64,000 nt of DNA from Arenibacter arenosicollis (GTDB taxonomy: Bacteria; Bacteroidota; Bacteroidia; Flavobacteriales; Flavobacteriaceae), in NCBI RefSeq assembly GCF_014397245.1, contig NZ_JACLHY010000007.1:1-64000 (forward strand), given 5' to 3'. A model generated the notes under the pieces. The model made no database searches. It saw nothing but the letters and a program-made list of their open reading frames with translations, and was not told the DNA's origin. Positions 17,787 through 26,307 of this stretch are shown here, in pieces; the first letter of the stretch is position 1; each line of letters opens with the position of its first letter. The position numbers and the translations under genes are program-made.

Positions 17787-18929
17787 TTAATACGTTACGT
17801 ATTCTACAATTTCGAGCCCGTAACCCACAATACCCACTCTTTTAGTTTGGGTAGAATTGGACAACAGCCTTATTTTGGCAATATCCAAATCGTGCAAAAT
17901 TTGTGCGCCTACACCAAAATCCTTAGCATCCATATCCACTTTGGGTGCCTTAAATACGCCTTTCTTTTGTAATTCCTTCAATTCACTCAATCTTCCCAGT
18001 AAATTCAATGATTCGGTTTCCTGATTTATAAAAACAAATGCTCCTTTTCCCTCTTCATTGATCGCATTGAACATGTCTTCCAATTTTTTATCGGGGTTGT
18101 TCGTCAGCGTACCTAAAATGTCATTGTTTATTAAGGTTGAATTGATTCGGGTAAGGACCTTTTCGTCCTTTTTCCAGGTACCTTTGGTCAATGCTATATG
18201 TACTTGATTATTGGTGGTCTGTTGATATGCCCTCAACCTAAATTCCCCAAACCTGGTAACAATATTAAAATCCTCCTTTTTGCGTATAAGACTGTCATGC
18301 TCCATACGATAGGCGATCAAGGCCTCTATGGAAACGATTTTGAGGTCAAAAGTTTTGGCTACTTTTACCAATTGAGGCAATCTGGCCATAGAGCCATCTT
18401 CATTCATAATTTCTACTATGACTCCAGCTGGTTTTAGTCCGGCTAAACGGGCAAAATCTATAGCGGCCTCTGTATGACCAGTTCTTCTTAACACGCCACC
18501 TTCTTTGGCGACAAGCGGAAATATATGCCCAGGCCTTCCAAGGTCATAAGACTTAATATTTTCGTCGGTCAAGGCCTTTACGGTACTTGCACGATCTGCT
18601 GCAGAAATGCCAGTAGTTACTCCATAGCCTCTTAAATCTACAGAAACGGTAAATGCAGTTTCCATGGGATCCGTATTATTATGGACCATCATGTGCAGGC
18701 CTAATTCCTTACATCTACCTTCAGTAAGTGGAGCGCAGATAAGCCCCCTGCCATGGGTTGCCATAAAATTAATCAATTCGGGGGTGGCCAATTCTGCAGC
18801 TGCCAAAAAATCCCCTTCATTTTCCCTATTTTCATCGTCCACTACAATAATAACCTTGCCTTGTCTTATATCCTCAATGGCTTCTTCAATGGTATTTAGT
18901 GTAATGGTTTTGCTAACTTTTGTTGTCAT
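17787..18929 (-). CDS. ribB: 3,4-dihydroxy-2-butanone 4-phosphate synthase with degenerate GTP cyclohydrolase II domain
   Basis: A 380-residue two-domain protein of riboflavin synthesis. The N-terminal half (1-203) is an intact RibB. It has DDENRENEGD (31-40), THGRGLICAPL, TGISAADRAST, RPGHIFPL, RTGHTEAAIDF and GVIVEIMNEDGSMA, and converts ribulose 5-phosphate to the four-carbon unit plus formate. The C-terminal half is recognisable as GTP cyclohydrolase II by its ending (DFGVGAQILHDLDIAKIRLLSN). It lacks the zinc-binding HSECxTGD...CDC motif, replaced by RINSTLINNDILGTL, and also lacks QEGRGIGL. It should therefore not open the GTP ring, and an active RibA is expected elsewhere. The start overlaps the permease stop by 4 bases (ATGA), so translation is coupled. 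Confidence 0.92.
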   Translation of the reverse strand: MTTKVSKTITLNTIEEAIEDIRQGKVIIVVDDENRENEGDFLAAAELATPELINFMATHGRGLICAPLTEGRCKELGLHMMVHNNTDPMETAFTVSVDLRGYGVTTGISAADRASTVKALTDENIKSYDLGRPGHIFPLVAKEGGVLRRTGHTEAAIDFARLAGLKPAGVIVEIMNEDGSMARLPQLVKVAKTFDLKIVSIEALIAYRMEHDSLIRKKEDFNIVTRFGEFRLRAYQQTTNNQVHIALTKGTWKKDEKVLTRINSTLINNDILGTLTNNPDKKLEDMFNAINEEGKGAFVFINQETESLNLLGRLSELKELQKKGVFKAPKVDMDAKDFGVGAQILHDLDIAKIRLLSNSTQTKRVGIVGYGLEIVEYVTY

Positions 18930-20410
18930 GTTGCAGCAATTTTATCTTTCTTTTTAAATATGCCTTTAAAATAATCAAAAATACTTCCAAAGGACATTAA
19001 GCCCTTATCGGCCGTTGCTCTCCTAGTTAAAAACACACCTAAAGGTAACATTATAAACGTAGAAAGCCATGCGCCTATAATTGGATTAATATTCCCCTCC
19101 TTGGCATAATTACCGGCAAATACACCAATAAAGTAATAGGTAAGGAATAAAACAATGGCGATTACCATTGGCAATCCCAAACCTCCTTTTCTAATTATGG
19201 CTCCCAGTGGCGCTCCAACAAAGAACAAAATAATACACGATAAGGCTAAGGCGTATTTTTTATGAAGTGATAAAATATGCAGACGATAAATCTTGTATTT
19301 TATTTGAAGTTCATTTTTCTTTCCCTGTATACTTGTAATAATATTGGAAGTGGAACTTTTAGCCGAATTTACTATTTGTGTTTGGTGCCATGAAGGGAAA
19401 AGTGCAACAATATCATCGGTAGATAGGGTAGTGCCCAACGAATCCCTTTCCTTCTTTTTCTTGTCAATTGTTATTTGCGATAATGAATCGGGCTTTTTTA
19501 AGGGTACGAAGGCCCCCATTCTTCCCACTATATTCTTGGAGAAAGCGGTAACCAATTTTACGTTGTCCTCCTTAAGGGAGTCTATATCCTTGGTTAAGCG
19601 CGATATGTTCTTCATCTTATCCGTACTTACATCCCGCTCTTCATCCAAATCCACATCATTTAGATCGGAAAGATCTTTGTTTATGGTGTAGGTTTTAAAA
19701 TTGGCCTTGGTAAAAGGATTCTTCTTCTTTTCCTTGTTATTCTTAGTGGGCATTTCAGAATAGTAATGTCCATCTTTCAATACCAACTGTAAAATATCCG
19801 AATCTTCGCTACTGATAAGTTCACCTGACTTAGCCTTGATTACGGTTGTATTTACTTTTATTTTAGATTTTTCATGGATGATGACATTTTCCAAAAACCG
19901 ATCATTTTGACCATATTTACGGTCGACCTTCATGTTCATCTCCGTACCTTCCAAATCACTAAAAACCCCTTCAGAAATTATAGCGGCCGGTTTTACCTTG
20001 GCTATATTCCTTCTTAGGTTATAAATTTTTTGTTCTGAAATAGGGATAATGTTATTTGCAAAATAAAAGGTAACCCCTCCTAAAAAAGTGACAAAGATAA
20101 TAAGGGGCAACATTGCCCTTTGCAAGGAAATACCAGAGGCCTTCATGGCTGCAAATTCATAATTCTCGGCAAAGGAACCGAAAGTTAGGATAGAAGAAAG
20201 CAACACGGTCAAAGGAATTACCCGTTCCATTAGATTGGGCATAAGGTAAAACAAGAATTTTCCGATTATAAAAATATCCAAGCCCTTACCTGCAAAATCA
20301 TCAATAAACAGCCAGATCGTTTGAAATACGAAGATAAACATCAGTATCACAAACGAGCTGAAAAAATTAAAAAGGAAGCTCGATAATATATATCGGTCTA
20401 GAATTCTCAA
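18926..20410 (-). CDS. LptF/LptG-family permease (YjgP/YjgQ), LPS export
   Basis: A 494-residue inner-membrane protein with three N-terminal helices (MRILDRYILSSFLFNFFSSF...), a large periplasmic beta-jellyroll-like middle (about 120-380) and three C-terminal helices (ALALSCIILFFVGAPLGAIIRKGGLGLPM). This is the LptF/G architecture. These subunits work with the LptB ATPase to move lipopolysaccharide from the inner membrane to the LptC/LptA bridge. Whether it is LptF or LptG is not decidable here. The middle contains an unusually lysine-rich stretch (NNKEKKKNPFTK). It is downstream of lolA by 4 bases and coupled to ribB. Confidence 0.9.
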   Translation of the reverse strand: MRILDRYILSSFLFNFFSSFVILMFIFVFQTIWLFIDDFAGKGLDIFIIGKFLFYLMPNLMERVIPLTVLLSSILTFGSFAENYEFAAMKASGISLQRAMLPLIIFVTFLGGVTFYFANNIIPISEQKIYNLRRNIAKVKPAAIISEGVFSDLEGTEMNMKVDRKYGQNDRFLENVIIHEKSKIKVNTTVIKAKSGELISSEDSDILQLVLKDGHYYSEMPTKNNKEKKKNPFTKANFKTYTINKDLSDLNDVDLDEERDVSTDKMKNISRLTKDIDSLKEDNVKLVTAFSKNIVGRMGAFVPLKKPDSLSQITIDKKKKERDSLGTTLSTDDIVALFPSWHQTQIVNSAKSSTSNIITSIQGKKNELQIKYKIYRLHILSLHKKYALALSCIILFFVGAPLGAIIRKGGLGLPMVIAIVLFLTYYFIGVFAGNYAKEGNINPIIGAWLSTFIMLPLGVFLTRRATADKGLMSFGSIFDYFKGIFKKKDKIAAT

Positions 20411-20414
20411 TGTC

Positions 20415-21059
20415 CTAATTTCTTATGATGTAGTACCCATCATTTTTATACTTGCTCTCGTCAAAAGTAAATAAGGTTTTGGACAAAGGCTGGTCTATTT
20501 TAAAAGAATTAACAGTAATGGTAGTTTTAGTACCGTTCTTACCGGTTTCAATAAGCTTATAGATATGCTTGGTCTCCACATCTATTCCTAATAAAATGGA
20601 TTTGATTTCGGAATTGGTATCAATTGGTGTCAACTTTACAAACTGAATTTTTCTTCCCTGTATATTTTGTAGAATGTCCCAATCATAATTGTGACCTTGT
20701 TTATAAAAGGTAAGCATTTTTGAAGGGGTGATGGTGTTTTCATCATCCAGCTTTTCTTCAATGGTAACTTCTTCATTTTCCGGAACAACGGTATATACTT
20801 TTTTACCATCATATAATTGTTTGGAACCTAAATAATTAAATAAATATTTATCTCCCTGCATGGTAACATCTCCCCGTGTCTCGGTATTTATATTGGCCTC
20901 TTCATTATTAAGGCTATATTTAAAGTCTACAAAAATATTGTCATAACTTTTTACTTTATTATACACTTCATCCAACAAAGACTTGGCCTTTGCGGAGTTT
21001 TGGGCCATAGAGATAGAAGTAGATAATACCAATAATATAATAGATAATTTAAGTTTCAT
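20415..21059 (-). CDS. lolA: LolA-family outer-membrane lipoprotein carrier
   Basis: A 214-residue periplasmic protein with a signal peptide ending SISMAQ. The LolA/LolB-type half-barrel is visible as IFVDFKYSLNNEEANINTETRGDV, GDKYLFNYLGSKQLYDGKKVY, KMLTFYKQG and FTFDESKY. LolA receives lipoproteins from the LolCDE release complex and carries them to the outer membrane, which matters here because SusD and many hydrolases in the window are lipoproteins. It sits between ftsK (30-base gap) and the LptF/G permease (4-base gap), in one operon. Confidence 0.88.
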   Translation of the reverse strand: MKLKLSIILLVLSTSISMAQNSAKAKSLLDEVYNKVKSYDNIFVDFKYSLNNEEANINTETRGDVTMQGDKYLFNYLGSKQLYDGKKVYTVVPENEEVTIEEKLDDENTITPSKMLTFYKQGHNYDWDILQNIQGRKIQFVKLTPIDTNSEIKSILLGIDVETKHIYKLIETGKNGTKTTITVNSFKIDQPLSKTLFTFDESKYKNDGYYIIRN

Positions 21060-21089
21060 TTGTCTTCTTTTTAAATTTTTAATGTACCT

Positions 21090-23468
21090 CTATGGGCTTT
21101 CATTGCTCAAGAGTTGATCTAAGGCATAAATATCCGCAACCAGAACCTGGCGAGCTTTACTGCCTTCGAACGGACCAACGATACCTGCGGCCTCCAATTG
21201 ATCTATAATTCTCCCTGCTCTATTGTACCCTAATTTCAACTTTCGTTGTATCAGGGAGGCCGAACCTTGTTGTGCAATAACAATTACCTCTGCCGCATCC
21301 CTAAACATGGCATCACGATCAGAGATGTTATAATCAATACTTGTGCCAGAATCGTCGTTCCCAACATATTCCGGAAGTAAATGTGCATCCGGGTAGGCTC
21401 TCTGTGAACCTATGAATTCTGTAATCTTGGCAACCTCAGGAGTATCCACAAAAGCACATTGAATTCTGGTAACATCATTGCCCTGTGTAAACAGCATATC
21501 CCCGCGTCCTATTAATTGATCGGCGCCCTGGGCATCCAAAATGGTTCTTGAATCTATTTTTGAAGTAACCCTAAAAGCTATCCTCGCCGGGAAGTTGGCT
21601 TTTATGATACCTGTAATTACGTTAACAGAAGGTCTTTGGGTGGCAATAATCAAATGGATACCAATTGCCCTAGCCAATTGTGCCAACCTCGCAATTGGTG
21701 TTTCCACTTCCTTACCTGCGGTCATAATTAAATCGGCAAACTCATCAATAACCAATACAATATAAGGAAGGAACATGTGCCCGTCATTGGGGTTTAATTT
21801 CCTCGCCTTAAACTTGGCATTATACTCCTTAATATTCCTCACCATGGCCACCTTCAACAACTCGTAACGGTTGTCCATTTCAATACAAAGTGAATTTAGG
21901 GTATTTATCACCTTATTATTGTCGGTAATTATGGCTTCCTCCGAATCTGGCAATTTGGCCAAATAATGCCTTTCTATTTTGTTGAATAGGGTAAGCTCTA
22001 CTTTCTTGGGATCTATTAGTACAAACTTAACTTCCGCAGGGTGCTTTTTATAGAGCAGGGAGGTCAATACGGCATTTAATCCAACAGATTTACCCTGTCC
22101 AGTGGCTCCTGCCATTAACAAGTGTGGCATTTTTGCCAAATCTACCACAAAAGTTTCGTTGCTAATGGTCTTACCAAAGGCAATGGGCAATTGCATTTCC
22201 GCTTTTTGAAATTTGCTGGATGCTATTACGGAACGCATAGAAACAATAGTAGCGTTTTTATTCGGGACTTCGATACCAATGGTGCCCTTGCCCGGAATAG
22301 GAGCGATTATACGTATGCCAAGCGCTGCAAGGGACAAGGCAATATCGTCCTCCAAGTTTTTTATTTTGGAAATTCGCACCCCTGCGTCGGGAACAATTTC
22401 ATATAGGGTAACTGTAGGCCCTATGGTAGCCTTAATTTGGGCAATGCCAATTTTATAATTCTTTAAGGTCTCAACAATTTTATTCTTGTTTTCTTCGAGC
22501 TCCTCCTGATTTATGGTTATTCCACCCGTAGCCCCATGCTGATCCAAAAGATCCAAAGGAGGGAATTTATAATTGCCCAATTCCAAGGTAGGATCAAATT
22601 CTCCAAAATCTTCCACAAGTTTATCCGAAATATTATCGGACTCCTCTTGTTCCACCTTGATTTTTTCTACCTCCATGGAAATAGTCTCCTCCACGGGCCC
22701 CACTTTTACTTCAAATTCCTCGTCTTCGCCTTCTTTTTCCAAAGGAGGAATATCTTTTTTGTGGGTATAAGTATCTATTACGATAGGGGTTTCTACCTTT
22801 TCCTCCGTATATAAAATATCGTTCTCCCTGTCGTTATCCGCTATAGGAGCTTTACCATTCTTAAATTCCGAAGCCAAAGATTTTCCCTTTGTGTTTATAT
22901 AAGCTACAGCCTTGTCAGGGGAAAATTGAAACAATCTTACCAAAATTACGATCAAGCCGAAAAGCAATAACAGAAAGACCCCGACTTTGCCAGCATAATC
23001 TTGAAGAAAATCGTTCATTTCATACCCAACCATACCGCCTAACAGTGGTTTTGCTGAGGCAAAAAAGCCTAGTGCAATAGAGAACCAGATGATAAATACC
23101 AATCCCCATATCCATTTTCTAAGCAGCCCTTGTTTTTGCATACTTAAAAACATGTACAGCCCAGTGGTAAAAAGTAGAAAAGTAAATATGATAGAAGAAA
23201 TACCAAATCCTTTATAAAGGACAAAATGACTTACGTTAGCTCCAAATTTATTCAACAAATTTCTTGCTTGTTCATTCCTGTTTGCAAATTCGGAGAGCAA
23301 GCTTTGATCATCCTGCCATGTAAAATAGAAGGATACAAAAGAAAAGAACAGGGCTATACTTAAAAGCATTAGCAACCCTCCAAAAATAATTTTGTTCTGT
23401 TGCGATAATTTTAAGGAAAAGCCTTTTTTATTGGGTGTTGACTTTGGTTTTCTTACCTTTTTTGCCAT
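21090..23468 (-). CDS. ftsK: DNA translocase FtsK/SpoIIIE
   Basis: A 792-residue membrane-anchored motor. About four membrane helices occupy residues 25-190. An acidic low-complexity linker follows (about 200-290), then the FtsK alpha/beta motor with Walker A GATGQGKSVGLNAVL (about 452-465), Walker B YIVLVIDEFADLIM, IIATQRPSVNVITG, and a C-terminal gamma winged helix (about 725-790, GSASLIQRKLKLGYNRAGRII) that reads KOPS-like polar DNA sequences. It pumps chromosome ends through the closing septum and activates dimer resolution. Length is typical for Bacteroidota. Confidence 0.95.
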   Translation of the reverse strand: MAKKVRKPKSTPNKKGFSLKLSQQNKIIFGGLLMLLSIALFFSFVSFYFTWQDDQSLLSEFANRNEQARNLLNKFGANVSHFVLYKGFGISSIIFTFLLFTTGLYMFLSMQKQGLLRKWIWGLVFIIWFSIALGFFASAKPLLGGMVGYEMNDFLQDYAGKVGVFLLLLFGLIVILVRLFQFSPDKAVAYINTKGKSLASEFKNGKAPIADNDRENDILYTEEKVETPIVIDTYTHKKDIPPLEKEGEDEEFEVKVGPVEETISMEVEKIKVEQEESDNISDKLVEDFGEFDPTLELGNYKFPPLDLLDQHGATGGITINQEELEENKNKIVETLKNYKIGIAQIKATIGPTVTLYEIVPDAGVRISKIKNLEDDIALSLAALGIRIIAPIPGKGTIGIEVPNKNATIVSMRSVIASSKFQKAEMQLPIAFGKTISNETFVVDLAKMPHLLMAGATGQGKSVGLNAVLTSLLYKKHPAEVKFVLIDPKKVELTLFNKIERHYLAKLPDSEEAIITDNNKVINTLNSLCIEMDNRYELLKVAMVRNIKEYNAKFKARKLNPNDGHMFLPYIVLVIDEFADLIMTAGKEVETPIARLAQLARAIGIHLIIATQRPSVNVITGIIKANFPARIAFRVTSKIDSRTILDAQGADQLIGRGDMLFTQGNDVTRIQCAFVDTPEVAKITEFIGSQRAYPDAHLLPEYVGNDDSGTSIDYNISDRDAMFRDAAEVIVIAQQGSASLIQRKLKLGYNRAGRIIDQLEAAGIVGPFEGSKARQVLVADIYALDQLLSNESP

Positions 23469-23596
23469 TAAATCTTCAATTCTGGAGGCTAAATTACAAA
23501 TTTACTTATGAACTCATCGGAACTTTTCCCTTGGATATATCATTTTAAGAAAACTACGTCTAAAGCCGATATATTAATAGGTACTACTAATGGTTA

Positions 23597-23962
23597 TCAA
23601 AAAAGCTTTGGAATGTATATGATAAGGCCAATAATGGAAGCGGCAATAGACACAAACATAACGGCACCCGCAGAAATATCTTTTATAAATCCAATTTTTT
23701 CATCGTATTCGGGTTGGATAAAATCAGCTATTTTCTCAATGGCCGTATTTAAGCCTTCAATACCTAGAACCAATCCAATGGCCATAATTTGAAGTATCCA
23801 TTCCGTGTTGGAAATTTCAAAATAAAATCCCGCGGCTGTCATCACCAGAGTTATAAAAACCTGTATCTTGATACTGGATTCTGTCCTTATCAAGAGTAGG
23901 GCTCCCCTAAAAGCGAAACCCACACTCTTTATACGATTCACCAAGAAGCTTTCCTTAGGCAT
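23597..23962 (-). CDS. dgkA: Diacylglycerol/undecaprenol kinase family protein (DgkA)
   Basis: A 121-residue protein with three membrane helices. The family signature is seen as FAFRGALLLIRTESSIKIQ near the N-terminus, and the catalytic region as GLVLGIEGLNTAIEKIADFI, with the E-x(2)-N-T-A-I-E motif intact. It phosphorylates diacylglycerol or undecaprenol at the inner membrane and so feeds lipid recycling for envelope synthesis. The gene overlaps the end of tpx by 8 bases and is 128 bases upstream of ftsK. Confidence 0.9.
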   Translation of the reverse strand: MPKESFLVNRIKSVGFAFRGALLLIRTESSIKIQVFITLVMTAAGFYFEISNTEWILQIMAIGLVLGIEGLNTAIEKIADFIQPEYDEKIGFIKDISAGAVMFVSIAASIIGLIIYIPKLF

Positions 23963-24461
23963 CCATCAATACTTCTAGGGCCGCATCATAATTGGGCTCA
24001 TCCACGGTTTCTGCAACCTGTTCCGTATAAATTACTTTTCCTTCTTCATCAACAACTACTACAGATCTGGAATGCAAGGATTTAAGAGGTCCATCAATAA
24101 ATTCAACACCAAAAGCTTTTCCGAAGTTACCGTCCCTAAAATCGGACAACATTTCTACATTATCCAATCCTTCTGCACCACAGAAACGATTCTGGGCAAA
24201 TGGAAGGTCCTTGGAAATACATAAAACCTTGGTGTTTACCAATTCTGCCGCTTTCTCATTAAATTGTCTAACAGATTGTGCACAAGTACCCGTATCTACA
24301 CTAGGAAAAATATTCAATACTATTTTTTTTCCCTTATAATCGGAAAAAGTACTGGTTGATAAATCTTTTTTGGTCAACGAAAAGCTAGGTGCCTCACTAC
24401 CTTTAGAAGGGAGTGTACCTATTGTATTTATTGGATTTCCTTTAAGTGTTACAGTAGCCAT
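23955..24461 (-). CDS. tpx: Thiol peroxidase (atypical 2-Cys peroxiredoxin)
   Basis: 168 residues from ATG 24461 (MATVTLKGNPINT). An upstream in-frame ATG would add a 43-residue hydrophobic stretch encoded across the terminator, so it is rejected. The thioredoxin-fold core has the peroxidatic cysteine in SVDTGTCAQSVRQFN and the resolving cysteine in KDLPFAQNRFCGAEG, as in Tpx. It reduces H2O2 and alkyl hydroperoxides using thioredoxin. It heads the tpx-dgkA-ftsK-lolA-lpt-ribB block and lies beside a thioredoxin-like gene and a second peroxiredoxin. Confidence 0.94.
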   Translation of the reverse strand: MATVTLKGNPINTIGTLPSKGSEAPSFSLTKKDLSTSTFSDYKGKKIVLNIFPSVDTGTCAQSVRQFNEKAAELVNTKVLCISKDLPFAQNRFCGAEGLDNVEMLSDFRDGNFGKAFGVEFIDGPLKSLHSRSVVVVDEEGKVIYTEQVAETVDEPNYDAALEVLMDA

Positions 24462-24573
24462 GTTTATCTTTTTAAATTTTGCGTGAAAATAAAAAATATA
24501 TGATTGATATGTTAGGAATAATGGATAAAAAAGTAGGAGGACAAAAAAGCTAGTCGATAAGATAAATAAAACA

Positions 24574-24620
24574 AAAATCCCTCTAACCAATGAGTTACAC
24601 AGAGGGTTAGAGGGATTTAC
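24574..24620 (-). terminator. Terminator after the DUF6952 gene
   Basis: The arms aaatccctctaacc and ggttagagggattt form a long perfect stem around a 16-base loop. On the minus strand a T-run follows. It separates the Trx/DUF6952 pair from tpx. Confidence 0.85.
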
Positions 24621-24649
24621 CGCAATTGGTTTGATGGATTCCCTTACAT

Positions 24650-24907
24650 CTATTTGTCAATAGAACCAACGACCCTTTGCATAAATTCGTTTAAAGCCTC
24701 CTTCTGGGGCTTTCCTTCCTTAATAGATTTTTGAACCTCCAAGGCTCCATATAAATTGGAGATCAATTCGCCAATAACATCCAGTTCCTCATCTTTTAAT
24801 GAAGAAACTTCGGTTATGGATTCCAAGGTTTCTATGGTTTCCAACACATAGTCCTCATCATTTTCCGCGATGAAGCCGGCTAGGTGCTTAATTACTGGTA
24901 ATTTCAC
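24650..24907 (-). CDS. Small conserved DUF6952-like protein
   Basis: An 85-residue acidic, helical protein: MKLPVIKHLAGFIAENDEDY, then a predicted helix with ETIETLESITE, LKDEELDVIGELISNLYGAL and a C-terminal helix. I recognise it as the small protein conserved beside thioredoxin and peroxiredoxin genes in flavobacteria (DUF6952), from memory. Its function is unknown. Its start overlaps the end of the thioredoxin-like gene by 20 bases, so translation is coupled. The pairing suggests a role in thiol redox control, which is inference from context only. Confidence 0.75.
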   Translation of the reverse strand: MKLPVIKHLAGFIAENDEDYVLETIETLESITEVSSLKDEELDVIGELISNLYGALEVQKSIKEGKPQKEALNEFMQRVVGSIDK

Positions 24908-25202
24908 TTATCAATTCTTTTAAAACGTCATATTTATTAGTCTGAACCTGATTCTTAAATTCACCATCGCTAAATATGGCGAAAGTTGGAAGATTGTCCA
25001 CATTGGCCAATTTTCTGGATTCAGGGAACTTTTCTGCATCCGCAAGAACAAATGTAATATCCTCATTTGCAGACGCTTCTTTTTTAAACTTGGGCTTCAT
25101 TATTCTACAATTGCCACACCAAGTAGCTGAATATTGAACCACTACATTTTTATTTTGATCAATAATCTCCTTAAGATTATCATTTTCCAATTCAAGCAGC
25201 AT
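24888..25202 (-). CDS. Thioredoxin-family protein
   Basis: A 104-residue cytoplasmic thioredoxin fold with active site WCGNC (residues 28-32, SATWCGNCRIMKPKF) and the cis-proline in NLPTFAIF. The middle residues G-N differ from the usual G-P of thioredoxin, which should change its redox potential. No signal peptide is present. Lying between a 2-Cys peroxiredoxin gene (75 bases upstream) and DUF6952, it is a plausible electron donor for the peroxiredoxin. It may be read through from prx past the terminator or have its own promoter. Confidence 0.9.
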   Translation of the reverse strand: MLLELENDNLKEIIDQNKNVVVQYSATWCGNCRIMKPKFKKEASANEDITFVLADAEKFPESRKLANVDNLPTFAIFSDGEFKNQVQTNKYDVLKELISEITSN

Positions 25203-25223
25203 AATTTCTTATTTTAATTTATA

Positions 25224-25262
25224 AAAAAGGAGCCAATTTTATTTAACAATTGACTCCTTATA
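25224..25262 (-). terminator. Terminator after the peroxiredoxin gene
   Basis: The arms aaggagccaatt and aattgactcctt pair with one mismatch. On the minus strand the hairpin is followed by TTTTTTAT. It lies 15 bases after the prx stop. Confidence 0.75.
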
Positions 25263-25276
25263 TTTATGTCTTGAGC

Positions 25277-25921
25277 CTAGTTTGCGTGTGCAGACAAATA
25301 ATTGGCAACACCATTCCTGTCAGCAGTCATTGCATCTTTACCCTCTTCCCAGTTGGCAGGACAAACTTCTCCTTTTTGCTGAACGTGGGTATAGGCATCG
25401 ATCAAACGTAAATACTCATTTACATTTCTACCCAATGGCATATGATTAATTCCTTCGTGGAAAACAGTACCTTCTTCATCAATTAAATAAGTAGCACGGT
25501 AAGTTACATTGTCACCATCTACCATGATAACACCTGTTTCCTCATTGTACTGCTCATTGGTAATGTCCAAAATACCTAAAGTGGAAGCCAAGTTTCTATT
25601 GCTGTCCGCAAGTATTGGGTAAGTAACCCCTTCAATTCCACCATTATCCTTAGCCGTACTCAACCAAGCAAAATGAACTTCGGCAGTGTCGCAGGAAGCA
25701 CCGATAACCAAAGTGTTTCTTTTTTCAAATTCTCCCAAAGCAGCTTGAAAAGCATGCAATTCTGTTGGACAAACAAAAGTAAAGTCTTTTGGATACCAAA
25801 ACAAAATCACCTTTTTGTTGTTTTTTTGAGCTTCCTCCAAAACATTCAATTTGAAAGTGTCACCCAAATCGTTCATTGCATTCACGCTAAGATTTGGAAA
25901 TTTTTTACCTACTAAAGTCAT
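25277..25921 (-). CDS. Typical 2-Cys peroxiredoxin (AhpC/Prx)
   Basis: A 214-residue AhpC/TSA-family peroxidase. The peroxidatic cysteine lies in DFTFVCPTELHAFQ (about 45-58) and the resolving cysteine in GEVCPANWEEGKDAM near the C-terminus. Other family motifs are GASCDTAEVHFAW and GINHMPLGRNVNEYLRLIDA. It detoxifies peroxides in the cytoplasm as a decameric ring, re-reduced by thioredoxin or AhpF-type partners. It is monocistronic or leads the Trx-DUF6952 pair. The N-terminal start at 25921 gives the family-typical beginning. Confidence 0.95.
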   Translation of the reverse strand: MTLVGKKFPNLSVNAMNDLGDTFKLNVLEEAQKNNKKVILFWYPKDFTFVCPTELHAFQAALGEFEKRNTLVIGASCDTAEVHFAWLSTAKDNGGIEGVTYPILADSNRNLASTLGILDITNEQYNEETGVIMVDGDNVTYRATYLIDEEGTVFHEGINHMPLGRNVNEYLRLIDAYTHVQQKGEVCPANWEEGKDAMTADRNGVANYLSAHAN

Positions 25922-26307
25922 ATTTATAAATTTTATACTATTAATTTCTGATGTAAAATTACAGCTAAATAAGGCGTATTGCCATATTCTGGATTTAAAA
26001 AACTTATTCCAATATAACTATTGTATATACCTATGCCCTTTATGGATTTTACTTGCGAAGTTGTAAAAAATTCAACGTAAAATTTCACGATATAGCAATC
26101 ATGATGATTAAAAAATATCAAATATGTTTTTTAAAAATGGAGCGAGTTTTAAGAAAAGTCAATTATTGATCTATTACCCATTTTATTAAAAGAGGTTTAC
26201 TCATTACCTGCCTACAACTAATTTGATGATCGGGCAATTCCTTGAAAAATTTCGGCAGAAATAATCACAAATAATTTTGGAATAATGTCTTGTCCAATGC
26301 CCACTGA
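25922..26307. other. Intergenic region upstream of prx
   Basis: 386 bases that must hold the minus-strand prx promoter and the end of the nhaC transcript. I found no exact TAnnTTTG element, hairpin terminator or credible gene. A 62-codon minus-strand frame (25933-26121) shows no family likeness and is dismissed. Confidence 0.5.

Noticed and set aside
24462-24590. Hydrophobic 43-residue extension of Tpx
   Set aside because: It reads back into the terminator stem at 24574-24620, and all Tpx proteins begin near MATVTLKG.
25933-26121. 62-codon minus-strand frame upstream of prx
   Set aside because: Random composition, and it occupies the region that should hold the prx promoter.
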